From positions 62,312,043-62,376,042 of the forward strand of contig OX578281.1 of assembly GCA_951217055.1 (NCBI GenBank): a DNA stretch of 64,000 nt, given 5' to 3'. The position numbers were made by a program, and so were the translations under genes. The notes beneath the pieces were generated by a model. It worked only from the letters and a program-made list of their open reading frames with translations, had not been told where the DNA came from and searched no databases. Position 1 is the stretch's first letter, and every line of letters begins with the position of its first letter. The DNA is from Gerris lacustris. Taxonomy: Eukaryota > Arthropoda > Insecta > Hemiptera > Gerridae. Shown here in pieces: positions 21,312 through 30,998 of this stretch.

Positions 21312-21873
21312 AACGGTGTGATCGTTCCGAAGAACGAACATTTTTTTATGTCGTCGATTTCAAAAATTCCAAGACAGAAATCCCTTTTTCAGACAACAGG
21401 GAATATTTAGTTCCGGTATGTCTATCCGTCAACCGGTGTCTCTCAATTTTTGCGAACCAACATATTTTAAAAACAACTCGTCCGATTTAAATAAAATTAA
21501 GATAGTAGGTCATAATTAAACCATAGCTTGTCTCATATAAGTTGCAACTTACTGCAACCATTTGTTTCCCTTATCACATGCTCACAAAGACAGATTTATT
21601 TACACCAATATCTTCAAAAGTACTAATTTAATTTTTATGAAATTTGGATGGATTGTCAAAAGTAGCCCGCAGATAGCTCCACATTAATTTCAACCGTCTG
21701 CGCTCTTTAAATTTTTCTAAATTGATACTTTTAAATTATGTAAAAAATTGACATTTAAAAAAAAAAAAAATATATATATATGATAATAATTGGTTGTAAA
21801 AGCATGAAATCATTAAAGTATATGAAATAGGAAACGAGGAAGCAATGTGCCACACTAATTCGTAGACTATCTT
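21312..21873 (+). repeat. Rep-A copy 5
   Basis: Starts within the family at GTGATCGTTCCGAAGAACG and runs to GAAGCAATGTGCCACACT. The first 30 bp (the hairpin) are missing. A TATATATA run interrupts the 3' part near 21770. Confidence 0.85.
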
Positions 21874-22058
21874 CAATATTATATTTGAAAATTAATACTA
21901 GTTTTATTCTCAGGTTTAATCTTTATCCATTTAAGATAAGTGTTGAGTTTCTTTAATCTGTTGTTTCTTTAATCTTGGTGCGTAGGCTTCCGCGGGTGGA
22001 CTCGTAATAAACAGCTTGGTTTTCCGGTGAAATCCGCGTCACGAAGAGGAAGAAGTCC

Positions 22059-22092
22059 GACGTTTCGCTTCCACTACTGGAAGCATCTTCAG
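22059..22092 (-). ncRNA. hammerhead-like core, minus strand
   Basis: On the minus strand it reads CTGAAGA, then stem GCTTCC - AGTAGT - GGAAGC, then GAAAC followed by GTC. This order (CUGANGA, helix II, GAAA, short ACGU, cleavable GUC) is that of a minimal type I hammerhead. Position 7 is A instead of the common U, which the fold tolerates. An unpaired or G-U pair at 10.1 is atypical. Activity is not established. Confidence 0.4.
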
Positions 22093-22270
22093 GGGTGTGG
22101 TGCATCGTGATGTTTACTTGAAGCAACAACAAGACATACTGACGACTGGAGAGAAGGACGGCGTATTTATAGTTGCTTTCTGGAACGTAGATTATACCTA
22201 GATTCCCCGGGGGTTGTTGTGTGTGTACACTTGTTGTTGCTTCAAGTAAACATCACGATGCACCACACCC

Positions 22271-22304
22271 CTGAAGATGCTTCCAGTAGTGGAAGCGAAA
22301 CGTC
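22271..22304 (+). ncRNA. hammerhead-like core, plus strand
   Basis: CTGAAGA (22271-22277), a 6-bp stem GCTTCC/GGAAGC with loop AGTAGT, then GAAACGTC ending at 22304. It is the inverted partner of 22059-22092. The palindrome ACGT next to GAAA would give helix III only in a dimer, as described for short hammerheads of Penelope-like elements and retrozymes. Confidence 0.4.
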
Positions 22305-22805
22305 GGACTTCTTCCCCACCGGAAAACCAAGCTGTTTATTTCTTTAATCTGTTAGTTTCTTTAATCTGATAGTTTCTTTAATCTGTTGTTTCTTTAATCT
22401 GTTAGTTTCTTTAATCTGATAGTTTCTTTAATCTGTTGTTTCTTTAATCTGTTAGTTTCTTTAATCTGATAGTTTCTTTAATCTGTTAGTTTCTTTAATC
22501 TGTTAAGTTTCTTAAATCTTTCAGTTTCTTTAATCTTTTTGTTTCTTTAATCTGATAGTTTCTTTAATCTGTTGTTTCTTTAATCTGTTAGTTTCTTTAA
22601 TCTGATAGTTTCTTTAATCTGTTAGTTTCTTTAATCTGTTAGTTTCTTTAATCTGATAGTTTCTTTAATCTGTTGTTTCTTTAATCTGTTAGTTTCTTTA
22701 ATCTGATAGTTTCTTTAATCTGTTAGTTTCTTTAATCTGTTAAGTTTCTTAAATCTTTCAGTTTCTTTAATCTTTTTGTTTCTTTAATCTGTTAAGTTTC
22801 ATTAA

Positions 22806-23447
22806 TCATTTTCACTATTAAATGATCCAAAAGGCCAATTAAATCAATAAATAAAATCTTAGTTACATTTTACGAGTAGAGCAATAAACTTGCTTCTTTA
22901 ATGAGTGTACAAAACGTTGGGAGATTTACCGTACTAATTTCATAACATCCAAGTAGTTATTCCGAGTTAAGTATAGGAGAAAAGTCATGTGCAACGGAGC
23001 GCAACCAAAACGTTATATTGTTAATTTACTGCCGAAGGCATTGCGATACATAACCCAGCAAATATATAACCTTTCCTAACTTTAAAAACATTAATACAAG
23101 GAGGGGTCTTATAAAACATTACCGAAGCTGTTCTTGTGAAAATTCAAAAAAATAATAATGATCATTATTATATACTTATATTTCTATTTTAAACAAAGAT
23201 TGATGTAAATAAGAAAATATATTTAATCGAGATAAAAAAAACAAATGAATTATTTATAATGTAACAAAGGTTAAAATATATAAAAATTATCGTAATCTTT
23301 GAAAATTACTATAATGTAACAAACTAACATTTGTTCTTGTAATCCGTTTATCTACAGAATAAACAAATTATAAGTGGTTGCATAAATAAAAAGATTTTAA
23401 AAAAGCATGTAAAATTAGTTCAATCGATTCCTTATTTTTATGTATTA
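22806..23447. other. AT-rich stretch, nothing recognised
   Basis: No open frame or repeat of note. A GC-richer patch at 22980-23060 shows no motif. Confidence 0.55.
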
Positions 23448-23665
23448 CTTTCTCATATATTTACGTAATAATATGAGAAGAGAAAGTATGGTGATTGCAC
23501 GGAAATTCGATTTTGATGGATTTACACGTTTTGAGTCCAAAAAGTGAATTTTAAAAAATGTCTATTTGTCAAAGGCGTAAAGCTTAAACTACTGGGCGTC
23601 AATTTTAATAATATTTGGCATAATGCTCAGAAAAAAACATACCCCGAAACAAATCCATGTATGGT
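23448..23665 (-). repeat. Rep-B fragment, right end
   Basis: Minus orientation. It begins with the folding end TACTTTCTCATAT...GAGAAAGTA and passes TTTGATGGATTTACACG and ACTACTGGGC to CATACCCCGA, where it stops. The terminal hairpin is expanded by an extra ATTTACGTAATA loop. Confidence 0.75.
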
Positions 23666-24011
23666 ACAAATACAAATAGACCTATAGGTTCAACGATCCT
23701 CTGATAACCGTTATCAGATGTCTGTATAGTTCATAAAAACGTGTAAAAAAATAATAGGCAACGGAAGATTAACAAAAATACTCACAACTATTTTTTCTCT
23801 ATTCCTTTTAATCGGTCTAAATAAAAGATGTTGATGGAAACTTTTTTTTGAGAACATAATTTAACCTTTAAATTTGGAGACCTCCATTTGACACTTTTTA
23901 AAATTGAATTACCTACCTAACATGTGATAAGTAACATAACAATTCTTAACAAAATTTCCTTTGTTTGTATTCACAATTTATTATACAGATATTTTATTCC
24001 ATTTAGACAAA
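23666..24011. other. unique AT-rich stretch
   Basis: Nothing recognised between the two Rep-B copies. Confidence 0.5.
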
Positions 24012-24548
24012 ATCGGTCCGAGACATCTCAGACATATTTTCTCACATACGAGTTCGTATTTACTTAGCCCAGTATTTTCCGTTTATTATTAAATATTTAT
24101 AAGTTTTCGTAGGTACATTTAATTATCAAACTTTATCATAAAAATAACTTCTCCTCGGCGGGGAATCGAACCCGGGCTCTCTCTGTCCACGCATTTAAAG
24201 CTATTATCTCAGGAACTAGATTATTCCCGGCAAAACGGCTTATATCGTTAGATTCATATTTAAATGGACTACATTTAAGAACTTTTTAATCAAAATTGTC
24301 GGAACCGTTTTTGAGAAATACTTTTTTCCGAGTTAAGGAGGAGTAGCGTCCCCAAATTTGGAGCTGAAATTTATTTTTCGATTAGCCTCGGGGTATGATT
24401 TTTCAGAACATGAATGCAAAATTTCTTCAAAATCGGTCCAGTACTTTAGGTTCCACATATCTGCACTGACGACAGACAGATATTTTTGAAAAACCACTTT
24501 TTTGGACTCATGGGACCACAAACAATACTTTTTCTTTATATGAGAAAG
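24012..24548 (+). repeat. Rep-B copy 2
   Basis: Complete 537-bp copy from ATCGGTCCGAG to TATGAGAAAG with the T-arm-like GGGAATCGAACCC at 24161-24173. Flanks are A-rich and share CAAAA. It is shorter than copy 1 in the middle and near the right end. Confidence 0.8.
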
Positions 24549-25404
24549 TCAAAAATAGACAATGCACAGTTTTATGTTCAATTATGTAAAATTCTGCAAA
24601 AAGAAAAACTTCTCAATCTCAAACATGGAGGAAGAAATATATTTTTCTCATCTATTTTCCTATCTCCATGATCTCAACCCGATTTAACATCTGTTAAACT
24701 TCATTTAACTCACTTAAAGCTTAAAGCCAAGTTAAATGTTAAAGGGATATAACTTGTTATTTGTTAAAAATAGAGGATCATTTAACTAACTTAACTGGCA
24801 ACACAGTTTAGCACGTTAAACTAAAGGTCGTGAGTACCTCTAATGCATACATACATATATATATATGTACATTGTTTAAAGTTTAAAGTAATAGTTCTAT
24901 TAAAAATATGAAGCAGAAAAATGATAATAACTGCAACGTATGTAAATGTTATGAGAACTCTTTTAAAAACAAACTCTTTCTCACATTTGTATGCGAGAAA
25001 TTTACTGAAATAATTGTAGATATTGTATGGTTTAATTTTGTTTAATTTAGGACTAAAGGTTTAGTATAATTTAACATACTAATGGAATTAAAAAGAATCC
25101 TTTACAATCTTACCTTAGATAAAACTATAACTGGTTGCAGTCAGCCAGTGTTAATGATCTCAAGCATAACTCAATTTTTAGCAAAACAAATTTTTAGTAA
25201 ATAAATTTTAAAGATTAAATTTTATAATTGCATTAACCAAACTATACTAGTATGGTAAAAAATTAGTCAGTGCCACATATGTTTGCACGTGGATGGTCAA
25301 TAAAATTAAATGTGTTCTTGACTAGTGAAATTTTTGAAGTAAACGTTTCTCAGATTAACACTTAAGTTTATATAATTAGTAATTAGCAATAAACATAATA
25401 ATAG
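24549..25404. other. AT-rich stretch, nothing recognised
   Basis: A TATATATATA run at 24856 is the only landmark. No coding frame of note. Confidence 0.55.
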
Positions 25405-25953
25405 GCTGCCAATTGGTGTGGCACATAGCTTCCTCGCATCCTATCCACGTACTTTATTGATTTTATGCTTTCACAAGCCATTATTATTTAATTGCTTTAA
25501 TTGTTTCCCCCGTTTTTTTAATCTGTCAATTTAGCAAAAGTTAAAGAGCGCAGATGGTTCAAATTAATCTGGGGCTATCTGCGGGTTACATTCGATAAAC
25601 TATAAAAGTTTCATTCTAATCAGATAAGTACTTTTGAAGCTATATGTGTAAATAAATGTATGTTTGTGCGCATGTGGATGAGAAACAAATAGGCGCAGAA
25701 GGTTGAAACTTATATGGGACCAACAATGGGCTAATTATGACCTACCACCTAAAATTCATTAAAATTGGACTTGTAGTTTTTAAGATATGTTGGTTCGCAA
25801 AAATTGAACGACAGACCGACAGACAGACACGGAACCAAAAATGATCCCTGATGTCTGAAACGGATTTCTGTCTTGGAATTTTTGAGACCTAAATATTTTT
25901 CTTTCTTCAGAACGATCACACAGCTTCCATTACCTTCGGTAAGCTCGGAAGCA
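25405..25953 (-). repeat. Rep-A copy 6, near full length
   Basis: Reverse orientation, from CTGCCAATTGGTGTGGCACA to GGTAAGCTCGGAAGC. Both family ends are intact over about 550 bp, which makes this a good reference copy. There are only small differences from copies 10 and 18. Confidence 0.88.
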
Positions 25954-26058
25954 ATATAACTTTCTAATAACTAAAGATTGAATAAGATTTTAAGCAAATA
26001 TTAAATAAAATGCAATTTCGATACTCTAATTAATTTACTACCCTCATAAAAAAACAGA
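25954..26058. other. AT-rich spacer
   Basis: Short spacer between Rep-A and the Rep-E cluster. Confidence 0.5.
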
Positions 26059-26262
26059 GGGGAGTAACAATCTAAAGAAGGGGTGCGTAATGTTCTTCTT
26101 TAGGCTGTTACTCCCCATATAAAAATTAAAAAGGTAGTTGCAATCTAAAGAAGGTGTACGGAATGTTCTTCTTTAGACTGTTACTCCCCTTATAAAAAAT
26201 AAGAGGTGGTAGCAATCTAAAGAAGGTGTTCGGAATGTTCTTCTTTAAGCTTTTACTCCCCT
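26059..26262. repeat. Rep-E cluster, three palindromic units
   Basis: Three units of about 58-60 bp (26059-26116, ~26131-26189, ~26203-26262). Each opens GGGGAGTAACAATCTAAAG or a variant and closes CTTTAGACTGTTACTCCCC, with a middle AAGGTGTNCGGAATGTTC. Spacers of about 15 bp are A-rich (ATAAAAA). Each unit can fold on itself into a ~22-bp stem. Confidence 0.85.
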
Positions 26263-26861
26263 TAACATTGATCAATAGCTGAGACATCATATTTTGAGAC
26301 TTTCAATTTTCATGGTGAACTCAATCATCTTTTTCTCCAAGCCAATAGAAAGGAAAGAGTAATAAGCACAGTACTATATGGGATAAGATGAATGATGATA
26401 CGGAAAGTTAATTATAACGTAACCAGATGAACTACCTCATACCGTAAAACCATTAAGTACATACGTGCAACGACCTTAGACTAGTCATTAACTGGTAAGA
26501 CTCAGTTCAGAAAGAGCTTACTCTAACTTTCTTCTATGACATTCAATAAAGTATCTTCGAGCAAATAGAGAAAGCAAACGATAACTTTCAGAATTTGAAA
26601 GGATTATTGAGCATACACTCTATATCTATAAGGTCATATATTGCTTGATAATTATCGATTGCATATAGAATAAAAATAGCTTTTCTTTCGTTCATTTTTA
26701 AATTTAATTCAAACTACATCGATTGATAAATATATTCACATTTTTAGGAGAGGTAATTAAAAAGATAGATCTTTAAAAGATAATTTAGCATCATCATTTG
26801 ATTTATTAATTCATCCATTTACAAAACAACTTATTCCAATAATCATAAAAAAAACGAAACT
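26263..26861. other. unique stretch between Rep-E units
   Basis: Flanked on both sides by Rep-E half-palindromes (the right one at 26862-26880), so it may be the interior of a larger Rep-E-ended element. No coding frame is visible. Confidence 0.4.
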
Positions 26862-26889
26862 TCTTTAGACTGTTACTCCCCTTATAAAA
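26862..26889. repeat. Rep-E half unit interrupted by Rep-B
   Basis: CTTCTTTAGACTGTTACTCC followed by TTATAAAA. The Rep-B copy starting at 26890 is inserted in the A-rich spacer that normally follows a Rep-E unit. Confidence 0.75.
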
Positions 26890-27440
26890 ATCGGTCTAAG
26901 ACAACTCAGACAAACTTTTAGCATACGAGTCCATAATTACTTAGCCCAGCCAGTGTGTTCCACTTATTAGTTATCAATTTTCGTAGGTAAATTGAATTAT
27001 TATTGAACATTATATCAAAATATATCATGAAAATAACTTATCTTCGAGAGGGAATCGAACCCGCTCTCAGTCTGTGTTTGAAGCTATTTTCTCAGGAACT
27101 ATATTTTTCCCGGAAAACGGCTTATATCGTTAGATTCGTATTTAAATGGACTAAATTTTAGAATTGTTTAATCAAAAACATTAGAACCGTTTTTGAGAAA
27201 TAATTTGTTTCACGACATTACAGAGTTTTTGGGGCTAGCACCCCCAAATTTAGAGCTAAAATTGATTTCTCTATTTCGTCTCGGGGTATGATTTTTCTGA
27301 ACATGTATGCCAAATCGTCTGCACAGAAGACAGACATTTTTAAAAAACCATTTTTTTGGCCTCAAGGGAACTGTGTAAATCCATCAAAATCTCAAAATCG
27401 AATTTTCGCGCCATTAATACTTTCTCTTTATATGAGAAAG
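26890..27440 (+). repeat. Rep-B copy 3 with 7-bp TSD
   Basis: The element from ATCGGTCTAAG to TATGAGAAAG is flanked by the exact direct repeat TATAAAA (26883-26889 and 27441-27447). It sits between two Rep-E units, so it is younger than that cluster. The T-arm-like stretch is degraded here (CTTCGAGAGGGAATCGAACC). Confidence 0.85.
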
Positions 27441-27452
27441 TATAAAATAGAA

Positions 27453-27565
27453 GGGAGTAACAATCTAAAACAGATTGTGCGGAATATTCTTGTTTCGACT
27501 GTTACTCCCCTTATAACAACAGAAGTGTGATATTCCTTTGTTCCAAAGTACATTTGACTAAAAAC
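27453..27565. repeat. Rep-E unit with flanking ACAGAAGTG block
   Basis: A palindromic unit at 27453-27512 is followed by ACAGAAGTGTGATATTCCTTTG and TTCCAAAGTACA. The same block, inverted, borders the Rep-E units at 57.5 kb (TTGGGACAAAGGAATATAAC), so it is part of the family. Confidence 0.75.
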
Positions 27566-27646
27566 ATTCTTTGTCATAATAATTATTTAATTTAAATCAA
27601 ATTATAATTATTATTAACTACGGGAAACAGACAGTGAAAAATACAC

Positions 27647-27718
27647 TCCTGTGCTGGGATTTGAACCACGGGCCTCTATATTTCCAGTATAGCGCTCTTC
27701 CATCTAAGCTACGCAGGA
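27647..27718 (-). tRNA. tRNA-like sequence or pseudogene, left arm, apparent anticodon GGA
   Basis: Minus-strand 72 nt. Acceptor TCCTGCG pairs with CACAGGA except one position. The D arm is TAGCTTAGATGGAAGAGC, and the anticodon arm CTATA-CTGGAAA-TATAG is perfect. The T loop is TTCAAAT, but its stem (CGTGG/CCCGG) has two mismatches. GGA would read Ser codons, yet the long variable arm of tRNA-Ser is absent. A pseudogene or SINE head is more likely than a working tRNA. The Pol III A-box and B-box words (TAGCTTAGATGG, GGTTCAAATCC) are intact. Confidence 0.5.
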
Positions 27719-27994
27719 GAATGATTTTTCACTACCGTAATCGATAACTAGTCCCGAATCCAAGCTTTCAATATTCATATACATTTAGACAGTCAATATT
27801 TATGACATTAGAACTAAACCAGAATTAACGCTTATAATTATAAAGTACTCACTTAGTACCTGTACCTTGTACAATCAATTCGAAATTCAATTTTTTAAGT
27901 TTTTGGTAGTTTTCATACTACGGAAAGTTAAATTTTAATTTAAATCAAATTATAATTATTATTAACTACGGGAAACAGACAGTGAAACAGACAG

Positions 27995-28027
27995 ATATAG
28001 AGGCCCGTGGTTCAAATCCCGGCACAG
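27995..28027 (+). tRNA. truncated tRNA-like 3' half in palindrome loop
   Basis: TATAGAGGCCCGTGGTTCAA and the matching CCCGGCACAGGA form the 3' half of the same tRNA-like sequence, with its 5' half replaced by CAGACAGA. It marks the point where the inverted duplication formed. Confidence 0.55.
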
Positions 28028-28305
28028 GAGTGTATTTTTCACTGTCTGTTTCCCGTAGTTAATAATAATTATAATTTGATTTAAATTAAAATTTAACTTT
28101 CCGTAGTATGAAAACTACCAAAAACTTAAAAAATTGAATTTCGAATTGATTGTACAAGGTACAGGTACTAAGTGAGTACTTTATAATTATAAGCGATAAT
28201 TCTGGTTTAGTTCTAATGTCATAAATATTGACTGTCTAAATGTATATGAATATTGAAAGCTTGGATTCGGGACTAGTTATCGATTACGGTAGTGAAAAAT
28301 CATTC

Positions 28306-28377
28306 TCCTGCGTAGCTTAGATGGAAGAGCGCTATACTGGAAATATAGAGGCCCGTGGTTCAAATCCCGGCACAGGA
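28306..28377 (+). tRNA. tRNA-like sequence or pseudogene, right arm, apparent anticodon GGA
   Basis: Identical 72-nt copy of 27647-27718 in the opposite orientation, with the same defective T stem. It is followed by GTGTATTTTTCACTG, so a TTTTT Pol III stop lies 7 bp beyond its end. Retention of the same mismatches in both arms fits duplication of an already degraded tRNA-like unit. Confidence 0.5.
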
Positions 28378-28440
28378 GTGTATTTTTCACTGTCTGTTTC
28401 CCGTAGTTGATAATAATTATAATTTGATTTAAATTAAAAT

Positions 28441-28845
28441 TTAACTTTCCGTAGTATGAAAACTACCAAAAACTTAAAAAATAATTATTTAGATAAGGGA
28501 ATGCACAAATAATTACATTTATTTATATTCTAAAAATACATAGGGGAGTAACAATCTAAAGAAGTCCCATAGAAACTTAAAACTTAATGCTTTATATTTG
28601 TATCATATTATTTTACCATTTACTTAGTTAGTTTTAAAAACGTCAGTCTATCGTCTGAACAGACCTTAATTTAATTGGCTCAGCAAATCAACAACTGAAA
28701 AGGGATTAACCTGATAGAGAATGTTTTGACAGATTTTTTAACTCCTACACTAGACTTTTCAAATAAGAGTTCAAATAGGCATAGAAATAAAATAATAACA
28801 GTTAATTTAAGTCGTTGTAATTCCAATTTGAGATGTTCTTAAAAA
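28441..28845. other. AT-rich stretch with a Rep-E half unit
   Basis: GGGGAGTAACAATCTAAAGA at 28543-28562 is a half Rep-E unit. The rest is AT-rich DNA with no signal. Confidence 0.55.
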
Positions 28846-29511
28846 TACACTACCAATTGGTGTGGCACATAGCTTCCTTGCATCCTATCCACGTAGTGTA
28901 TTGGTTTTATGCTTTTGCTTCCGAGCTTACCGAAGGTAACGGAAGCTATGTGATCGTTCTGAAGAACGAAAAAATTTTAGATCTCCGATTTCAAAAATTC
29001 CAAGACAGAAATCCGTTTCAGACATCAGGGAACATTTTTGGTTCCGTGTCTGTCTGTCGGTCTGTCGTTCAATTTTTGCGAACCAACATATCTTAAAAAC
29101 TACACGTTTAATTTTAATGAAATTTGGGTGGTTGGTCATAATTAGCCCATTGTTGGTCCCATATAAGTTTCAACCTTCTGCGCATATTTGTTTCTCTTCC
29201 ACATGCGCACAAACATACATTTATTTACACCTATAGCTTCAAAAGTACTTATCTGATTTGAATGAAACTTTTATAGTTTATCGAAAGTAACCCGCAGATC
29301 GCCCCAGAATAATTTGAACCGTCTACGCTCTTTAACTTTTGCTAAATTGATACTTTAATTCGTGTAAAAAATCTAAACAATTTTGACAGATTAAAAAAAA
29401 CTGGGGAAACAATTAAACCAATTTGACAATAATGACTTGTAAAAGCATAAAATCAATAAAGTACGTGAAAGGATGCGAGGAAGCTAAGTGCCATACCAAT
29501 TGGCAGTCTAT
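28846..29511 (+). repeat. Rep-A copy 7 with inverted terminal segments
   Basis: A full + copy (28918-29511) is preceded by an inverted 60-bp copy of its own 3' end (CCAATTGGTGTGGCACATAG at 28851 onward). This copy alone therefore has ~60-bp terminal inverted repeats. Confidence 0.85.
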
Positions 29512-30028
29512 TTTTTATTGTCTAATTTGTTTAAGTGTTTCCCCGATTTTTAATCTGTCAAAATTGTTTCAATTTTTTACAAGAATTAAAGTATCAATTT
29601 AGCAAAAGTTAAAGAGCGCAGACGTTTCAGATTATTCTTGGCATATCTGCGTGTTACCTTTGATAAACTGTAAAAGTTTCATACAAATCAGTTAAGTACT
29701 TTTGAAGCTATAGGTGTAAATATATGTATGTTTTTGCGCATGTGGAAGAGAAACAAATATACGCAGAACGTTGAAACTTATATGGGACCAACAATGGGCT
29801 GATTATGATCTACCATCTAAATTTCATTAAAATCGGACGTATAGTTTTTAAGATATGTTAGTTTGCAAAAATCGAACGACAGACCGACAGACAGAAACGG
29901 AACAAAAAATGTTCCTTGATATCTGAAACGGATTTCTGTCATGGAATTTTTTAAATCGGAGACCTAAAATATTTTCGTTCTTAGAAACGATCACATAGCT
30001 TCCGTTACCTTCGGTAAGCTCGGAAGCA
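29512..30028 (-). repeat. Rep-A copy 8, inverted partner of copy 7
   Basis: Starts directly after copy 7 at ATTGTCTAATTTGTTTAAG and ends GGTAAGCTCGGAAGC. It lacks its outer 60 bp on the side touching copy 7. Confidence 0.85.
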
Positions 30029-30998
30029 AAATTATATTCACTAGAGATTTTGAAAATTTTTATGTAATTATGTACAGTAAAGTAAATAAAAGAAAGCCAC
30101 TTTTAAGTACGGTCTAAGAAACTTATGTTATATGCATATCTAATAAAAATACTTGCGAAACCAGAACTAATATAATAAGAAGGAACTTATTAACTTAGTG
30201 AATAAACAATTTTAATTAGACAAATAAAAATCTGATAATTTTAATTATAAATAATTAGAATTATACTTTAATCATATAATTGCATGCAATTTCATTTTGG
30301 CAAATAAAAAAAAAAAATGAGTTAATTAATTTTATTACTAACAATAAAAAAAAACTGATATAGAAAGATGGTGAGATTAGTTCCAAATGGTGTGAAGATA
30401 TGACTATTATAAGTGTTATACGCTCACTATTAGTTAGTTAACAATATGGACTGAGTCTCCGTGCATTTATACGAGTTACGGCCTGTAACAGAAATGATAA
30501 GGCCACGGGCATTATTACGTGGTCTCATAATAAGATGAATACGTTCGTCACGGCAAAATAGAAGAAATTATACAGTTTTTAAAAATAAAACACCAACAAG
30601 GAAAGCGTAGGCGATGAGTGAATAACAACTTGTAAAATTCAATTCACTCCACAGTCGATTTATAACAGAAAAAGATGGATTAGACCATTTTAATTTAGAC
30701 AGATTTCAGTTATTTCTACTAGTTATGACCATATCCTGGACGGTAATTGGAAGATATGGTTTATTTCTGACTAATCGCATATGAACTCTTTATCTTACAC
30801 CTCCTTCTTAGCGATAGCAGAGGATGCAATAGGTTTGTTCCAAATCCAACAGCCAATCCAAGAACGTTTTTAGACACAGTTTATGATTAGTTAAATATGC
30901 ATGCGTCCATGAGATCTGTTCAGAACTGATTCGAAAAGAGGACACTGTTAGAACAATTTAAGAAAGTCTTTCAGAACTGTAACCTTATTAACTGTTAC
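30029..30998. other. AT-rich to mixed stretch, nothing recognised
   Basis: Patches at 30440-30620 and 30720-30870 are GC-richer than their surroundings and unique in the window, but no open frame or motif supports a gene. Confidence 0.5.

Larger units (their letters stand above)
21976..22338. mobile_element. inverted-repeat insert with hammerhead-like motifs
   Basis: The arms AACAGCTTGGTTTTCCGG (from 22010) and CCGGAAAACCAAGCTGTT (to 22336) are inverted, and the inverse complementarity extends inward through GAAGTCCGACGTTTCGCTTCC and onward to CATCACGATGCACC. It lies inside the minisatellite. The left extra segment (CTTGGTGCGTAGGCTTCCG) corresponds to the right tail of the related fragment at 60973-61183. 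The layout resembles an inverted duplication of the 3' end of a larger element. The parent could be a Penelope-like or other retroelement; this is not shown. Confidence 0.75.
21945..22805 (+). repeat. 16-17-bp minisatellite (split by an insertion)
   Basis: Unit GTTAGTTTCTTTAATCT and variants (GATAG, GTTG, GTTAAG forms) repeat about 28 times at 22339-22805, and twice at 21945-21975 left of an inserted element. A larger period made of GTTAG/GATAG/GTTG triplets is visible, and a block including the odd units TTAAATCTTTCAG and TAATCTTTTTG occurs twice. Confidence 0.9.
27585..28440. repeat. ~850-bp palindrome with tRNA-like arms
   Basis: Left arm about 27585-27985 and right arm about 28035-28440 are inverse complements almost base for base, around a ~50-bp loop. 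The centre itself carries inverted CTACGGGAAACAGACAGTG. Each arm holds one full tRNA-like sequence, and the loop holds the 3' half of a third. Arms would form a ~400-bp duplex if transcribed. Such long near-perfect palindromes are unstable in genomes, which implies recent origin or assembly of an inverted duplication. No protein frame exists. Confidence 0.9.

Noticed and set aside
22339..22805. Telomere-like or CRISPR-like array
   Set aside because: Simple 16-17-bp minisatellite with no spacers and no telomere consensus.
27647..27718. Functional tRNA-Ser(GGA)
   Set aside because: No long variable arm, T stem with two mismatches, and exact duplication inside a palindrome; kept only as tRNA-like.
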